NCBI GenBank assembly: GCA_023614405.1
Contig: CM042690.1
Coordinates: forward strand, 523,916,293-523,980,292
Direction of reading: 5' to 3'
Source of the DNA: Avena insularis
Taxonomy: Eukaryota > Streptophyta > Magnoliopsida > Poales > Poaceae
Length of the DNA stretch: 64,000 nt
Positions 10,111 to 22,331 of this stretch are shown here, piece after piece. Position 1 is the first letter of the stretch. Every line of letters begins with the position of its first letter. Below the pieces are notes generated by a model. That model saw only the letters and a program-made list of their open reading frames with translations. It was not told the origin of the DNA and ran no database searches. The position numbers and the translations under genes are program-made.

Positions 10111-10792
10111 GATTCTTATATCATCCTATTCTCTGCTCGATCCACACACTCCATTTTCAATCTGCTTCATCCTCTCTCTTTTTCCTCCAGAGAGAGCGAG
10201 TTCATCCCCATTTTTTCATAAGATTTGGCAGCACCCCATCTATCCAAGGGTTCTAAAAGGTAAGCAACTTCATCGTTTCATCTTTTATTGATTGTTTAGC
10301 TCAGTTCATGCTCTAGAAGTAGTGGGATTTATGAGTTTAGTTTGGGAGTAATTTTTGCAATAGTAACAGTTGGTCACTGTTTTACTTTGGTTTTAATGTG
10401 ATGAACTTGTATTAATTAGGTCACTTCTCTATTTATGATGTTCTGTAATGGTTTTTGATACACTTAATTATATAATGCAGATTTGGCCACACTCCTTCTC
10501 GAGCTCGTGTTCATCCCCTTTTTTCACACAATTTATCAAGATTTAGCGGTGCCCCATATATCCAAGTGTTCTAGAAGGTTAGCAACTCCATCTGTAATTG
10601 CTAGTTTAACTCATTTCATGCTCTCGAAGTAGAGAGATTTGTAACCACTTCATCTTCAAATTTCGGATGGATATATATGCATAGACATACATATGTACCA
10701 TAGTAAACAATAATGATCAAAAATAGAGTTAAAATGTAAAAAACTTCATAGGAAGATACGCTAGCTCAATACATCTTCGAGAAGGTTCTCGA

Positions 10793-11069
10793 GATCAATA
10801 TATGGGAGTGCCTTTATGATGAGCTCCTCGAAGATGTTTGAGGATGAGATCCTAAGACATCTTCAAGAAGCTCCGCCGTAGTGGGGTCCCTGTAACACCA
10901 TCTTGAAGTTTATAACTTCTCTAGCTAGATCAATACGCCTGGTAGCTAATAAATTTTCACATATATGGGAGTGCCTCTATTGCGAGCTTCTCGCAGATGT
11001 CTGAGGACGGGATTCTAAGACATATTCGAGAAGCTCCGCCGTAGAGGTGTCCCTCTCACACCACATCTT
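10793..11069 (+). repeat. Diverged direct repeat in CACTA 5' region, 2 copies
   Basis: A unit of about 105 bases starting ATATGGGAGTGCC and containing AAGCTCCGCCGTAG occurs at about 10799 and again at about 10963, offset 164 bases. No ORF is associated. Confidence 0.75.
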
Positions 11070-11126
11070 ACAGTGTATTACTTCACAAGGATGCATCTTG
11101 CCTATTTACAGATTAAGCGTCACAAC

Positions 11127-11370
11127 ATAGTGTCGACACTCACCCATGACATAGTGCCGCCACCACCGAATAGTGTCGTCACTCATGGCATAGTGTTGAC
11201 ACTCACCCATGACATAGTGTCATCACCCATGATTAAATAATTAAATCTAAATGTTTAGTCCCGGTTGGTGTCTCCATCCAGGATTAAAGGTTCATCTTTA
11301 GTGTCGACACTCACGGCCTAGTGCCGCCACTCACGGCATAGTGTCGACACTCACCCATGACATAGTGTCT
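11127..11370 (+). repeat. Short tandem array, CATAGTG units
   Basis: Units of about 23-24 bases around CATAGTGTCGACACTCACC, some shortened, in two blocks (about 11127-11231 and 11298-11370). A further TTTAGTCCCGGTTG motif lies between the blocks. This is likely subterminal CACTA sequence with internal GTGTCGACAC palindromes. Confidence 0.7.
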
Positions 11371-11498
11371 CCAACCGGGACTAAAGATGGAGTAGAAAGT
11401 TTTTAAATTAGTGCATAGTTTTTACAGATGGAGTAGAAATTTTAGACCGTTACTAATTTTAGGATCGTGATTGCGTTTGATGTACTTACATAATGCAG

Positions 11499-13790
11499 AT
11501 GAGCCGGACATGGATGTACGCTGACCGACACTTTGGCATGTTCATTAAAGGCATGCATTCTTTTCTCGTTGTGGCTGAGGAAAACAAGCGGAATGGTTTT
11601 ATGTGTTGTCCATGTGGTGTCTGTTAGAATCAGAAGGGATACTCTTCCCCAAGATTCCTTCATGGCCACCTGTTTCGGTCCGGTTTCATGTCCGGCTATA
11701 ATTGTTGGACCAAGCACGAAGAAAGAGGGATTATGATGGAAGACAACAAAGAATAAGAGAATGATAACAACTATCCTATGTCCCCTGAATACGGTGGTAC
11801 TACAATGGAAGACAATGATGAAGAAGAAGGTGAAGAACGGGCATCAGATGAGCCCGCTGATGATCTTGGTCGAGCCATTGCTGATGCAAAGGGAGAATGT
11901 AAAAGTGAAAAGGAGAGGTTGAAGTTCAAGCAGATGTTAGAGGATCACAACAAATTGTTGTGCCCAAGTTGCGAAGATGACCATAAAAAGCTGGGTAGCA
12001 CACTGAAATTGCTGCAATGGAAGGCAGAGAACGGTGTGACTGACAAGGTATTTGGAAAGTTGCTTAAAATAATGAAGAAGCTGCTTTCAAAGGATAACGA
12101 ACTGCCCGATAGTACGTATGGAGAAAAAAAGGTTGTTTACCCTCTAGGATTAGAGGTGCAGAAGATAAATGCATTCCCTCATGACTCCATCCTCTACCGT
12201 GGTGAGGAGTACGAGAATTTGGATGCATGTCCAGTATGCACTGCATTAGGGTACAACATCATACGAGATGACCTTGGTGATGTTGAGGGAGAGCGCCCTA
12301 GGAAGAGGGTTCCTGCCAAGGTGATGTGGTATGCTCCTATAATATCACGATTGAAACGTTTGTTTAGAAACAAAGAGAATGTCAAGTTGCTGTGATGGCA
12401 CATGGAACACCCCGCTGATGGGTCGCAGTGGAGAAAAATCGAGAGAGAGTTCCCGGACTTTGCAGGTGACGCGAGGAACTTATGGTTTGGTCTAAGTACA
12501 GATGGCATGGATCCTTTTGGGGAGCAGAGCTACAATCATAGCATCTAGCATGTGACTCTATGTATCTATAATCTTCATCGTTGGTTGTGCATGAAGCGGA
12601 AGTTCATTATGACGCCAGTGCTCATCCAAGGCTCGAAGCAACCCAGCAACGATATTGATGTGTATCTAAGGACATTAGTTGAAGAACTTTTATAGTTGTG
12701 GCACTGACAAGGTGTACGTGTGTGGAATGAGCACAAATGGAGGAATTTGACATATGAATGTTGCTATTCATAACCATCAATGATTGGCCTCCTCTTAGTA
12801 ACATTTCAGGATAGACAAACAAGGGATACAATGCATGCACGCACTGTTTAGGTGAGACTAGAAGTATATATTTGGATAAATGTAAGAAGAATGTGTACCT
12901 GGGATCATCGATTTCTTCCTCCCAAGCATACCTTAAGAAAGAAAGGCAATCATTTCAATGGTGATGCATATCACCGTAGTAAGCCTATCTGCCGTACTGG
13001 TGATGATGTATTTGATATGGTGGTGGATTTAAAAGTATTCTTTGGAAAGGGTCCTGGCAGAAAATTTGTTCCGAATGACGCTAGTAGACACGCACCCATG
13101 TGGAAAAAGAAATCTATATTTTGGGAGCTACCCTATTGGAAAGTTCTAGAGGTCCACTCTGCAATCGACGTGATGCACCTGACGAAGAATCTTTGCATGA
13201 TACTGCTAGGCTTATTGGGCGTGTATGGGAAGAATAAAGATACACTGGAAGCACGACAGGACCAGCAACGTATGAAAGACCGAGATGACATGCATCTAGA
13301 GCAGCTTCAAGGTACTGCTAGCTACGCTCTTACCAAAGAGGAGAAGAAAATCTTTTTTGAATGCCTGAGCAGTATCAAGGTACCGTCTGGCTTCTCGTTG
13401 AATATAAATAGAATAATAAATATGGTAGAGAAAAAATTCCAAAACCTAATGTCTCATGACTGTCATGTGCTTATGACGCAGTTGCTTCTGGTTGCATTGA
13501 GGGGGCTTCTACTGGAAAATGTTCAAGTACCCATTGTGAAGCTATGTGTGTTTCTCAATGCAATTTCTCAGAAGGTAATTAATCAAGAAAGTCTACCAAG
13601 GTTATAAAAAGATGTGGTCCACTGTCTTATCAGCTTCGAGTTGGTGTTCCCACCATCCTTATTCAATATTATGATGCACCTCCTAGTTCACCTAGTGGAA
13701 GAGATTAACATTCTCGATCCTGTATTTCTACACAATATATCCCCCTTTGAGAGGTTCATGGGAGTCTTAAAGATTGTCTCTGGAATTCGG
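11499..13790 (+). pseudogene. CACTA transposase (TNP2-like)
   Basis: The frame opens at the ATG at 11499 (MSRTWMYADRHFG) and holds grass TNP2 sequence: LLQWKAENGVTDKVFGKLL, PLGLEVQKINAFPHD, YENLDACPVCTALGYN, RKRVPAKVMWYAP, then after a stop FGLSTDGMDPFGEQ and CMKRKFIMTPVLIQG. From 12852: WDHRFLPPKHTLRKKGNHF, MWKKKSIFWELPYWKVLE, AIDVMHLTKNLC, DCHVLMTQLLLVALRG, and FELVFPPS to about 13790. In-frame stops lie at 11625, 11754 and 12393 (CGA to TGA), with more after 12540. TNP2 cuts and joins CACTA ends. The C-terminus seems deleted before 13860. Confidence 0.9.
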
Positions 13791-13859
13791 TAATGACACA
13801 TTTCACCCTACCAGTCTTGTCGACTGATGAGCTCACAAAGGCAATGAAGTTGAAAGTCA

Positions 13860-16800
13860 AGGAGCAGACTCTTAAGAAGATGTCCACACAATTCTAGAAC
13901 TAGAAGAAAAGATTATACCGAGAGTATGTCAATGAGAAAAAACTCTAGAATTCACTAGCGAACTAGAGAAGCAGTGGGATAACTGGGCCGCATTTGTGGA
14001 GTACAAGGAATTGGAAGGACCTAAGCAGAGGTCAGCAAAGAATAAGTTAAATGTTGCGAAAAAGAAATATCACCATAATATGGGGACATGTGGCTATAGT
14101 AGTGCCATGCCTAATTGGGATAAAACGGAGGCCGACCTGATGGTTAAAGTGATCACTCCAGCTACACATGATTGGCCCTTGAGGTCAAGAAATTGGTTAC
14201 TTGGGCATGGGGAATTGATACGTCATAAACATATCTATAATTTTTGATGCTCCATGCTTGTTTTATATCAACTTTCTTATGTTTTGTTTACACTTTGAGG
14301 TATTTTTATACATTTTATGAAACTAACCTATTAACAAGATGCCACAGTGCCAGTTGCCTGTTTTTTGCTATTTTTGGTTTCAGAAAAGCCAGTAAGGAAA
14401 TATTCTCGGGATTGGATGGGACAAAAGCCAAAGTCAATATTTTACCAGAAGGAACACGGAGTCCGAAGGGCAGCCAAAGTGGGGCCATGAGGTGGCCACA
14501 CCATAGGGTGTGGCCCCTCGGGCCACAGTGTGAGCCCCGGGCAACCGCCCAAACCTTGCCTCTTCGCCTATAAAAGTACCCTGATGTAGAAACCCTAAGT
14601 ACCCGATCAAAAATCCACGAAAGAGTCTGTAGCCGCCGCCATCTCCATCCCTAGATCGGGGGATCCGAAGCTCTTCCCAGCACCCTGCCGGAGGGGAGAG
14701 ATCATCCTAGAGGCCTTCTTCATCACCATGCCAGCCTCCGGAGTGATGTGTGAGTAGTTCACCCTTGGACTATGGGTCTATACAGTAGCTAGATGGTTGG
14801 TTCTCCTCCTTTGTGCTATCATGTTTAGATCTTGTGAGCTCCATTCATGATCAAGATCATCTATTCGTAATCCTACATGTTGTGTTTGCGGGGATCCGAT
14901 GGATATTGAGATACTATGTTAGATTGATTATTTATTCTATCATGTCTATGCTATTTGTGATCTTGCATGCTCTCCGTTGCTAGTAGATATCTTGAGCAAG
15001 TAGATTCTTGCAACTCCAAGAGGGAGTATTTATGCTCAATAGTAGGTTCATGCCTCTAGTAATCTAGGGAAGTGATAGAAATCTCTAAGGTTGTAGATGT
15101 GCTGTTGTTACTAGGGAGAAAACAACAATCCTTTGTCCATGGGGAAATTGTATTGTTTACTTTACACACTTTGCTTAATGCAATTATTTGTTGCTTGCAA
15201 CTTAATACTGAAAGGGGTTCGGACGATAACCGAAAGGTAGATTATTAGTCATAGATGCAGTTGGATTACAATCTATGTATTATGTTGTAATGCCCAATTA
15301 AATCTTGTAGGAGCAAGATGTCTAGTATATGCATTGTTATGCTTTCTCAATTTGTCAATTGCCCCGCTGTAATTTGTTCACCCAACATGCTATTTATCTT
15401 AACGAGAAACACCTCTAGTGAACTGTGGACCCCAGTCCATTCCTTTACCATTGATATACCATCTACTGTTTACCGTTTACTATTTACTTTCTGCAAGCAA
15501 TTACTATCTTCCACACTATACGTTTAATCCTTTGTTTTTAGCAAAACCAGTGAGATTGACAACCTCACTGTAAGTTGGGGCAAAGTTCTGTGGTTGTGTT
15601 GTGCAGGATTCCAAGTTGCTAGCAACACCTTGGAGTTGTTTCCTTACTCCTACTAGTTCGATAACCTTGGTTTCATAACTGAGAGAAACTTGCTGCTGTG
15701 CTCATCATACCTTCCTCTTGGGGTTCTCAACGAGCTCTACATATCTTGAGCCATCAGGCATCGTATGACCCAGAAACAGGGGACATTATTACAAAGTAAG
15801 AAAATTTTGAACCCGGGAATGAAATACTTAAAGTGATAAAAGATGTTCAAGTGGGAAAGTTCCATCCCGAGAGAGAGAACGATGAGTTGACAAAGGCCAC
15901 CGGGAATCCTGAAAAGGTCAGAAGAACACGAGTCTTTGGACCTTCTTTTCCATGGAAGATTGGGTTTCCTCAAGACATTGGCACTTATAGAAGCCGATCG
16001 AGAAAAACAAAGCGGCAGCAGGCGGAGGAGGCAGAGCAGTTGGCGAAGGTTGAAAGAAAGGACGAGGAATTTCAAGCCATGAAGGTGACGATCGGTTAAT
16101 GATACACTAACGACCGAGAATAATGCACCGGTGATAGATGATATCGCTGCAACAATGGATGGCTACCCGTGGATGCAATCAAGGAGAAGAAACGTTGTGA
16201 GCTACATCTGTTACTGAAGAACATATCCATGAAGGTGGCGGTCGACTTTGCTTTACCTTCTGCACCAGGAGCAACCTACCATTGCCGTCCAATTCCAGCT
16301 GGCTATGCTCGTGTTGGTGTGGATGAAGTTCAACCGTTATTTGAGTCACTACAGTTTGACATCCTTGGAGGTGAAGGGGAGACGACACTAGGAGAAGTAA
16401 CGAGTGACTTCACTCTATGGAAACAGGAAAGCATCAAGTTTCCAGGCTCGGCGCCAAGGCCATCGTCTCCTACAAGTAGAAGTCCACCACCTCCAAGTCC
16501 ATCGTCTCCTGCAAGTAGAAGTCCACCACCTCCAAGTCCACCCCTCCTCAAGAGGGATGACCGCAACGTGAGTCCATCTCGATCTTCGGCGCATCAGCCG
16601 ACTTCGCCCACTAAGGGCCAAAAGCGGAAGAGTACCATTGCTTCGTCAATGGATAACCAACATGGAAACCGACAGCGCCTCGCAAGAGTACTGCCAGCTC
16701 CTCCCAAGTTACCTTACCACATGACTGATGAGGAAAACATGGAGGTCGTTGATGCCGAAGTGAAGTCCCATTTTGCAAAGAAACAACCCGAGCCAAAGGT

Positions 16801-16972
16801 CCCAGTAGATCCGAAAGTCAGGGAGCACTTTAGGAGTTTTCTTGTGCATCCATCCCAAGATAATTTAAATGAGCCAGATGACTATACACATTGTCTTGTG
16901 AAGACAGTGAAAGAGAAGAGATCAAGTGGTAGAGGAAGCATGAAAAGAGACATTCCCCAGCTCGGAGAATAG
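13860..16972 (+). pseudogene. CACTA accessory protein (TNPA-like / plant transposon ORF), interrupted
   Basis: The first part contains WAAFVEYKELEGPKQRSAKN and HNMGTCGYSSAMPNWDKTEA, then WPLRSRNWLLGHGE, typical of the ORF that accompanies grass TNP2. A solo LTR then interrupts it; after the LTR the frame resumes as DPETGDIITK. Further exons carry a basic coiled region (KTKRQQAEEAEQLAKVE) and, at 16169-16972, CELHLLLKN, ATYHCRPIPAGYARVGVDE, a Ser/Pro-rich repeat (SPPPPSP) and YTHCLVKTVKEKRSSGRG. The protein probably binds subterminal repeats. Stops at 15790 and 16097 and the LTR make it non-functional. Confidence 0.83.
14216..15756 (+). repeat. Solo LTR inside CACTA exon, 1541 bp
   Basis: Begins TGATACGTCATAAAC and ends CCATCA, with a TATA box (CCTATAAAAG, about 14568-14577) and, near its end, GACAACCTCACTG and ATACCTTCCTCTTGGGGTTC, sequence I recognise as typical of a large Triticeae gypsy-type LTR. 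The flanks GGAAT (14211-14215) and GGCAT (15757-15761) form a 5-bp target duplication with one mismatch. Removing the LTR and one flank restores the CACTA reading frame. There is no internal region, so it arose by LTR-LTR recombination. Confidence 0.88.
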
Positions 16973-17084
16973 GCAAAACAATTGATCCCCCTACTCAAGG
17001 TGTTAACCGAACATCAAATATATAGGGGAGAACCTTTGAATATGCAAACAACTCAGCTATTAGCCGAGCAATGTATTATGTTTG

Positions 17085-18055
17085 TTGATGAAATTCTTGG
17101 CGGAGCTGCTTTGGTTGTCGTCTGCATCCAGCGTGTCCGAGAATTCAGTTGGTGGAGTGACGAACTTGACCAGAGCTGCATCGTCGAAGTTGAGCTTGCA
17201 CGCCACCGGCATCGCTGCTGCTGCAATAGATGTAGTGTTGTGTGTTGCTAATCCTGCCGCAGCAGATATTTGCTCTGTCGTGGATCCCGCGGCAGCCATC
17301 TCTCCTATCGTCACTGCCATGGCTTGTGTTGATGTAGAGGTCGGCGAGGCAGGGTTCGACCTGTTCGACACTGGTCCTCTACCGTGCACTAGGAACTCAA
17401 CGGTGAGTGGCTCATTGTCATTGGTAGCATGCTCGCTGCCCTAGTCCCAACAGGCATCCTCATCGAACACGACGTATATCGACATGTGCACGTGATTCCC
17501 CACAGGATCAAAGAACCTGTAGGCCTTGAAGCCTGGCTCATACCCAATGAGGACTATAGGAGTGATGCGGTCGTCCAACTTCTTGGCTCTTGGGCATGTC
17601 ATCTTGACTTGGCCAATACACCCAAAGACACGCAGGTGCTAGAACTGCAGCGCATGCCCGTACTAGGCCTGGTACAAGGTCATGCCATCAAGACTCTTGG
17701 TCCAAGAGTGGTTCAGCACGTACACAGCGGTAGTGACGGCCTCGCCCCAGAACCAATTTGGCATTTTCTTTGCCTTGAGCATACTTCTAGCCATTCCCAC
17801 GACGGTTTGATTGCGCCACTCGACAACACCATTTTGCCGGTGAGTATGGTGCCGTCAGGTGTCGTTGGACGCCGTGTACTACGAAGAACTCTCCCAGGGC
17901 AGCTGAAGTGAATTCTCTCCCCCCCGATATGTGCAAAAGGTTCAGAGAGGGTGGTCATAGTCTAGCTCGGCCGCCACCTTGAACCTCTTGATGGCACCAG
18001 CCACTCTATCCTTGGATGATAGCAAGGTTAGCCACATGTAACAGCTTGCGTCATC
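17085..18055 (-). mobile_element. Copia X, left (3') piece
   Basis: Minus-strand copia sequence covering the integrase core and the linker before RT. The left junction with CACTA is placed within about 30 bases of 17085. RT, RNase H and the 3' LTR are missing. The right edge is the TCATC target duplication (18051-18055) of gypsy A; the same copia resumes at 57043. Confidence 0.82.
17090..18050 (-). pseudogene. Copia X integrase core and C-terminus
   Basis: From right to left on the minus strand: DASCYMWLTLLSSKDRVAGA, then in shifted frames GGEF, PQQNG-like and VVERRNQ-like blocks, SLDGMTLYQAWYGH, VFGCIGQVKMTCPRAKKLDD, VLIGYEPGFKAYRFFDPVGN, and the linker FVTPPTEFSDTLDADD. The first Asp block lies in the other half of the gene at 57048. 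Several frameshifts and stops are present. Confidence 0.82.
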
Positions 18056-18567
18056 TGTCGTCAGATTGATGACAAGTACGCCATGAGGGGTTCCTCGAGG
18101 CGTGTGGAAGAGAGCGGTGTGAGATGTACGGTGTTCCGGGATGGTGAGCACACAAGTTTACCCAGGTTCAAATCCGCTGGCTTTGGACGGATCCTACTCC
18201 TGCTAGCAATCCAGTAATACGGCAGAGCCGAAATATGGGTTACAAGGGGTTCGCCTGTGCGAGTTGAGATTGTAGACTATTGGGTTGTCCTAAAGGCTCT
18301 CCCTAGGACGGCTTATATAGATATCCGACCTAGGGTTTACAAGAGAGATCTATCCGGCTACGACTAAGAGTCGGTTACAGAGTATATCTTCAACTACAAG
18401 TAACACTATGGGCCTATGTCGGTAAGTCTTCTGGGCCTTCCCGTAGCCGGACTAGACTCCGTCTCTACTCCTCGACTAGGCCGCCCATGAAGCAAAGCTC
18501 TAACCCAAAGTGGGCCACCCTGGTCAGTGAGGAACTGTGAGGATACCCGGAAAGTATATCCCCAACA
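18056..18567 (-). repeat. 3' LTR of gypsy A
   Basis: 512 bp, TGTCGTCAG to CCCCAACA on the plus strand. TATA box on the minus strand at 18313-18320 (CTATATAA). Immediately inside it lies the PPT (18568-18581; minus CTTCTGGGGGCTTC). Confidence 0.94.
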
Positions 18568-18984
18568 GAAGCCCCCAGAAGTCTCCAAGATCCAAAGTCG
18601 GATTCATCATCGTATAGCTTGATCTTCGGCTTGCAGAATCTTGAAGGGTTCCTGAAACTTAAAAACAAAAGATACGATCCGGGTCTCAAAAATAAGTCGG
18701 ACCTATCAGTATATTATTCGGATTTCCATCTTGATATTCAAACTATGCTGGAACTTGGTCTCTAACATCATCTGACACTAGTCATGGTCAAGTCACGTCA
18801 CTGACAGACATTTCCTGTCAGCACGACCGTTGGTGGGCCCGCCTTTTGCGGAACCGAGGCGCCGTTTCAATGCACGCGTGGAGATTGAGGCGGCGTAATC
18901 ATCGCGTGGGGACTTCCCAATTCTTTCCACGACGTGTGGCATGTGTACTGTGTTATTTGCACGAACCTTGGCGCGGTTCGGCGG
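18568..18984. other. Gypsy A 3' internal end: PPT and spacer
   Basis: Holds the polypurine tract of gypsy A on the minus strand next to the LTR and the upstream region of the plus-strand antisense gene. No ORF of note. Confidence 0.6.
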
Positions 18985-18990
18985 TTATAA
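18985..18990 (+). promoter_or_regulatory. TATA-like box of the gypsy A antisense gene
   Basis: TTATAA within GGCGGTTATAAGGGG, about 143 bases before the ATG at 19133, in a GC-rich context typical of a plant core promoter. It points away from the gypsy A sense genes. Inferred from position only. Confidence 0.5.
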
Positions 18991-19132
18991 GGGGTGAGGA
19001 TTCCTTTTCCTCACCTCCTTCACCTATTCCAGCGTCGTTTCCCTCTCCTCCACTTCTCCCACGCGCATAGAGCTCCCTTGCCCTCAGAAATTCCCAGCGC
19101 CACCCAACCAAGGTCACCGGCGCACCAGGAAA

Positions 19133-22100
19133 ATGGCTTCCACTTCATCTTCTGGCGTAGCAACGACGGTAGCGGCGGCGGAAAAGGAGAGAAATCACGG
19201 GGTTTGGATCCTGTGTGTCCTCGACGACGGCAAGCTCTGCGGCGTAGAAGAATAAGGGCTCCTCCGCGCCGGCGATTGGCGGAGCGGTTTTGGCGAAGCC
19301 GTCCCCAACCCTCGCAACGGCGAACGAGTGCACTTCGGCACTCATCTGGACAAAGGTTTCTCCTTTCCTCCCTCAGATTTCTTTTCTGAGGTGATAGATC
19401 ACTATGGTGTTCAATTTCACCATCTCCCCCTGAACTCCATCTTAGAGATGAGCGCCTATGCGTCTTTGTGCGAGGGGTATCTCGGCATTAGGCCGAGTCT
19501 CACTCTCTTCCGGTACTATTTCCATGTCCGGAGAAACTCCATCACCGCCGGTAATCCTTACATTACCGGTACGATTATTCTTTCAGTTAGGCATGAGCGT
19601 GTTTATCCTCGGATTTTAGCTAGTGAGTCGGTCAAATAGTGGTCGGCTACCTTTTTCTATCATAAGGATATTCCCTCTCCCGGCAAAGCCACTGCTTTGC
19701 CGGCTTTCGTCGATGGAGCCGCCACGCCCCTAGCGTCTTGGAACGAGGCTGCTCCGTCTCTTAGTGACAATCTGATTCTCGCCAAGAGACGGATCGAATA
19801 CCTGATGAAGCACAAGGGCCTTAAAGGGTCCGAGGGTCCGACTTGGTCCAGTACTGGGTAGCATGCCGGATCCAGCCTCTCCAGCACCACAGCGACCGAC
19901 TGATGCATTCCATCACGGCGTCGAAAAAAGACTCCCTCCGCATCAGCCCCAAGACCTTAAAGCCACAAGATTATATAAGCCAAATCAAATGGCTGAAAAA
20001 GGAGCGGATCAAGAGAAAGATTCTAGATTTGTCCCTGGATATGCATACAGCGGAAGACCCTGTAGTGCTAGTAAGCTTTAGCAATAAACCCTTTTTATGT
20101 GTTTCACCTTTAAGTTATTTCGCAACACTGAAATACTATCTTCTTTTCAGCTTGTCGACCTCCCCAAGTCGGAATTAGCTCCTATCGAGGGATATCCTCC
20201 CGAATTTTCTCAGGAGGAGGAATTGGTCCCACTGCTGGACGTTGTGCCCATAAAACGCAAAGCTCCGACAGTGGCTATCGGCACAAAGGAAGTGCCAGTT
20301 GTGAAGAGGTAACTTTCCACACAACTTCTGCCTTTGTACTTTACTCATGATTTCTTCCGAGATATAATGTTCTTCATTCTATTACCTTCTCAGAGCTAAA
20401 CAGCTCATCAAGGGCAAGGGGAAGGGAACTTCTTCAAAGCCCCTACGTCAGCCGAAGATAACTTTGGCTTCTCCTGCCGTGGCTCCTCCGACTCCTGCCC
20501 CTCAACCCTCTACAGCGCTAGAGATTACTCCATCTCCGATCGTTGCAGAAGATCCGGCTCCCTCAACAGGGCCAGCGATCCTTGAGTCGCAAACTAACGT
20601 CACCATGGGTGACTCAGGTTTTGATAAGGGTGAACCCTCTTTGGGTAATGATCCCTCGGCAGAAGTTTTCACCGATAACCTCCTGAGCAATCCGGGACTT
20701 GCCAAGTTTGGCTTGTCTTGGAAATCTGCAGAGGAGATCCAACTGTTGGCCAAGGAATGCCTTGAACGCCAAACCATTTATGCCGAAGAAGAAGCACAAG
20801 AAGCGGAGGACATCAAGTACTCCTAACTTCTCGAACAAGTCTACCTTCGTGACGAGGGGTTAAGATCTGGTGTGCTTCCACCACCTCCGGTTATTCCACT
20901 CACCTTCGCCGACAAGGTTACCACTGAGGTGAACATGTGCTTGAGCAAGCTCACACATGAACATCATGTAAGTCAGAATTCCAACTCACGTTTTCCTTTA
21001 TTGTACTTTATATCATATCCTCTAGCCCCCAAGCATGAAGTTGGATAAACAATCCGGGTTTATGCTTTCTTAGGATGCCAAAGAATGAAATAGTGTAGCC
21101 CCCAAGGCTCGTGCTGATATTAGCTACAATATTAGCCCGAGTCTTTAGTAGACTTCTGACTCTAGGTATTCTGACTTACAGAAAGTTAATTCATATAACC
21201 AGGAATTGTTGAAGAATATCTGCAACAAGCGGAGAGAGATCAAAGCTCTCCGACTTGAAAATGCTGAATTAAAAGTTTCCAAGGATGAGGCTGAAGGTAA
21301 ACATTCCGAGACTCAAACCTTGTCTTGCATTTTCATAGTCGAATATTTTTGTTGAATTGTTGTTCTTTTGACTTACAACACTGGTAAAGCAGTCCTGCGC
21401 TATGATTGAAGAGGCCGAGAATTTGAAGACCTTGGTGGTGGAAAACAAAGATCTCTGCCGAGAGCTAGATCAGCTCAAGGCGGATCATGAGAAGAGCATT
21501 GCTCAAGTTCTCGAATCCTCCTCCATGGCCACCGTGGAGTGTGATCGCAAGATTGCACTCCACGAGAAGAAAATCTCGGATCTTACCAATGACTTGTTCA
21601 GAGAGAAGGACATGTCTGAGGCACTCCGGGCTGAACTCTAGAGCCTCTGTGAGGAGAAAACCAAAGTCGATGATGTCATCTTTGGTATGTTTCCATCTTT
21701 CTGACTTTCCTACATCCTTCGACTCTTTCGATGTCGGATTTATTTAACCGTTTTGCATTATATGCATAGGTCCTCTGAACTTGACGGACTCTGCCTCTAC
21801 CGAGCCTCGCACCCACCGGCTTACCCAAGTCGGTGATTTGCTGCATGACTTCCGCCAATCCCTTGAGGATATTGGCGAAGCTCTCAAGGTTCTGGAGATG
21901 CATATCATATCCGACATTTAGGTGCGAGACAAGGCAAAGGAGATGCCGCAGCTTTTCTAGGACTGGAACATGTCCTACGCGCGACCCGCAGCACAGAACG
22001 CTCTCACAATGGTCAGGAGCCACCATGGAAGCATGGAAAAATCTGGCAAGTGACCAGAGGGTACTCTACTGTGGATGAAGATGGCCAGAAGCAAGATATC

Positions 22101-22331
22101 AAAGCCATCATGGACTCCTGCGCCGAATATGGTTACCACGTAGCTGATTTAACCAGCTACAACACTCCCTTCTTCACTTGCGTGGACACGCCGCCTCCAC
22201 CTTCCGAAGAAATAGCCGAAGTTTCTGACGATGAACAAACCATATCGGATTTGGACATCTCAAATCGTTATCAAGGTGCGGCTGATGTATCCAGCGAGCC
22301 GGCAGCTCCTACCTCTCCTCCTGCATCATAG
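19133..22331 (+). pseudogene. Antisense spliced gene of gypsy A (putative gypsy-type transposon protein)
   Basis: Starts MASTSSSGVATT at 19133. Exon 1 holds FFSEVIDHYGVQFHHLP, LSMSA-like helix (ILEMSAYASLCEGYLGI), FRYYFHVRRNSI and FYHKDIPSPGKATALP, which match the domain called 'putative gypsy type transposon' (PF04195, from memory). Five GT-AG introns are visible: 20071-20150, 20309-20393, 20968-21181, 21297-21392, 21685-21769. Later exons are acidic or coiled-coil (ENAELKVSKDEAE, ENKDLCRELDQLKADHEKS). Stops (for example TAG at 19253, 19637 and 21639) show it is dead. It lies opposite to pol and tail-to-tail with it. Its function in the element is unknown. Confidence 0.75.

Larger units (their letters stand above)
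9829..17085 (+). mobile_element. CACTA DNA transposon, 3' end missing
   Basis: Starts CACTATTAGAAAATAGG, a grass CACTA terminus, followed by about 1.6 kb of subterminal repeats, a TNP2-type transposase pseudogene and accessory ORF exons. A solo LTR (14216-15756) sits in one exon. The CACTA sequence stops near 17085, where copia X sequence begins; no matching 3' terminus was found. Both coding parts are broken, so it is non-functional. Confidence 0.9.

Noticed and set aside
10067..10291. Plus-strand ORF of 74 codons near the CACTA start
   Set aside because: No recognisable domain and located in subterminal non-coding sequence.
17429..17911. 160-codon plus-strand ORF
   Set aside because: It is antisense to the copia X integrase C-terminus, whose motifs read clearly on the minus strand.
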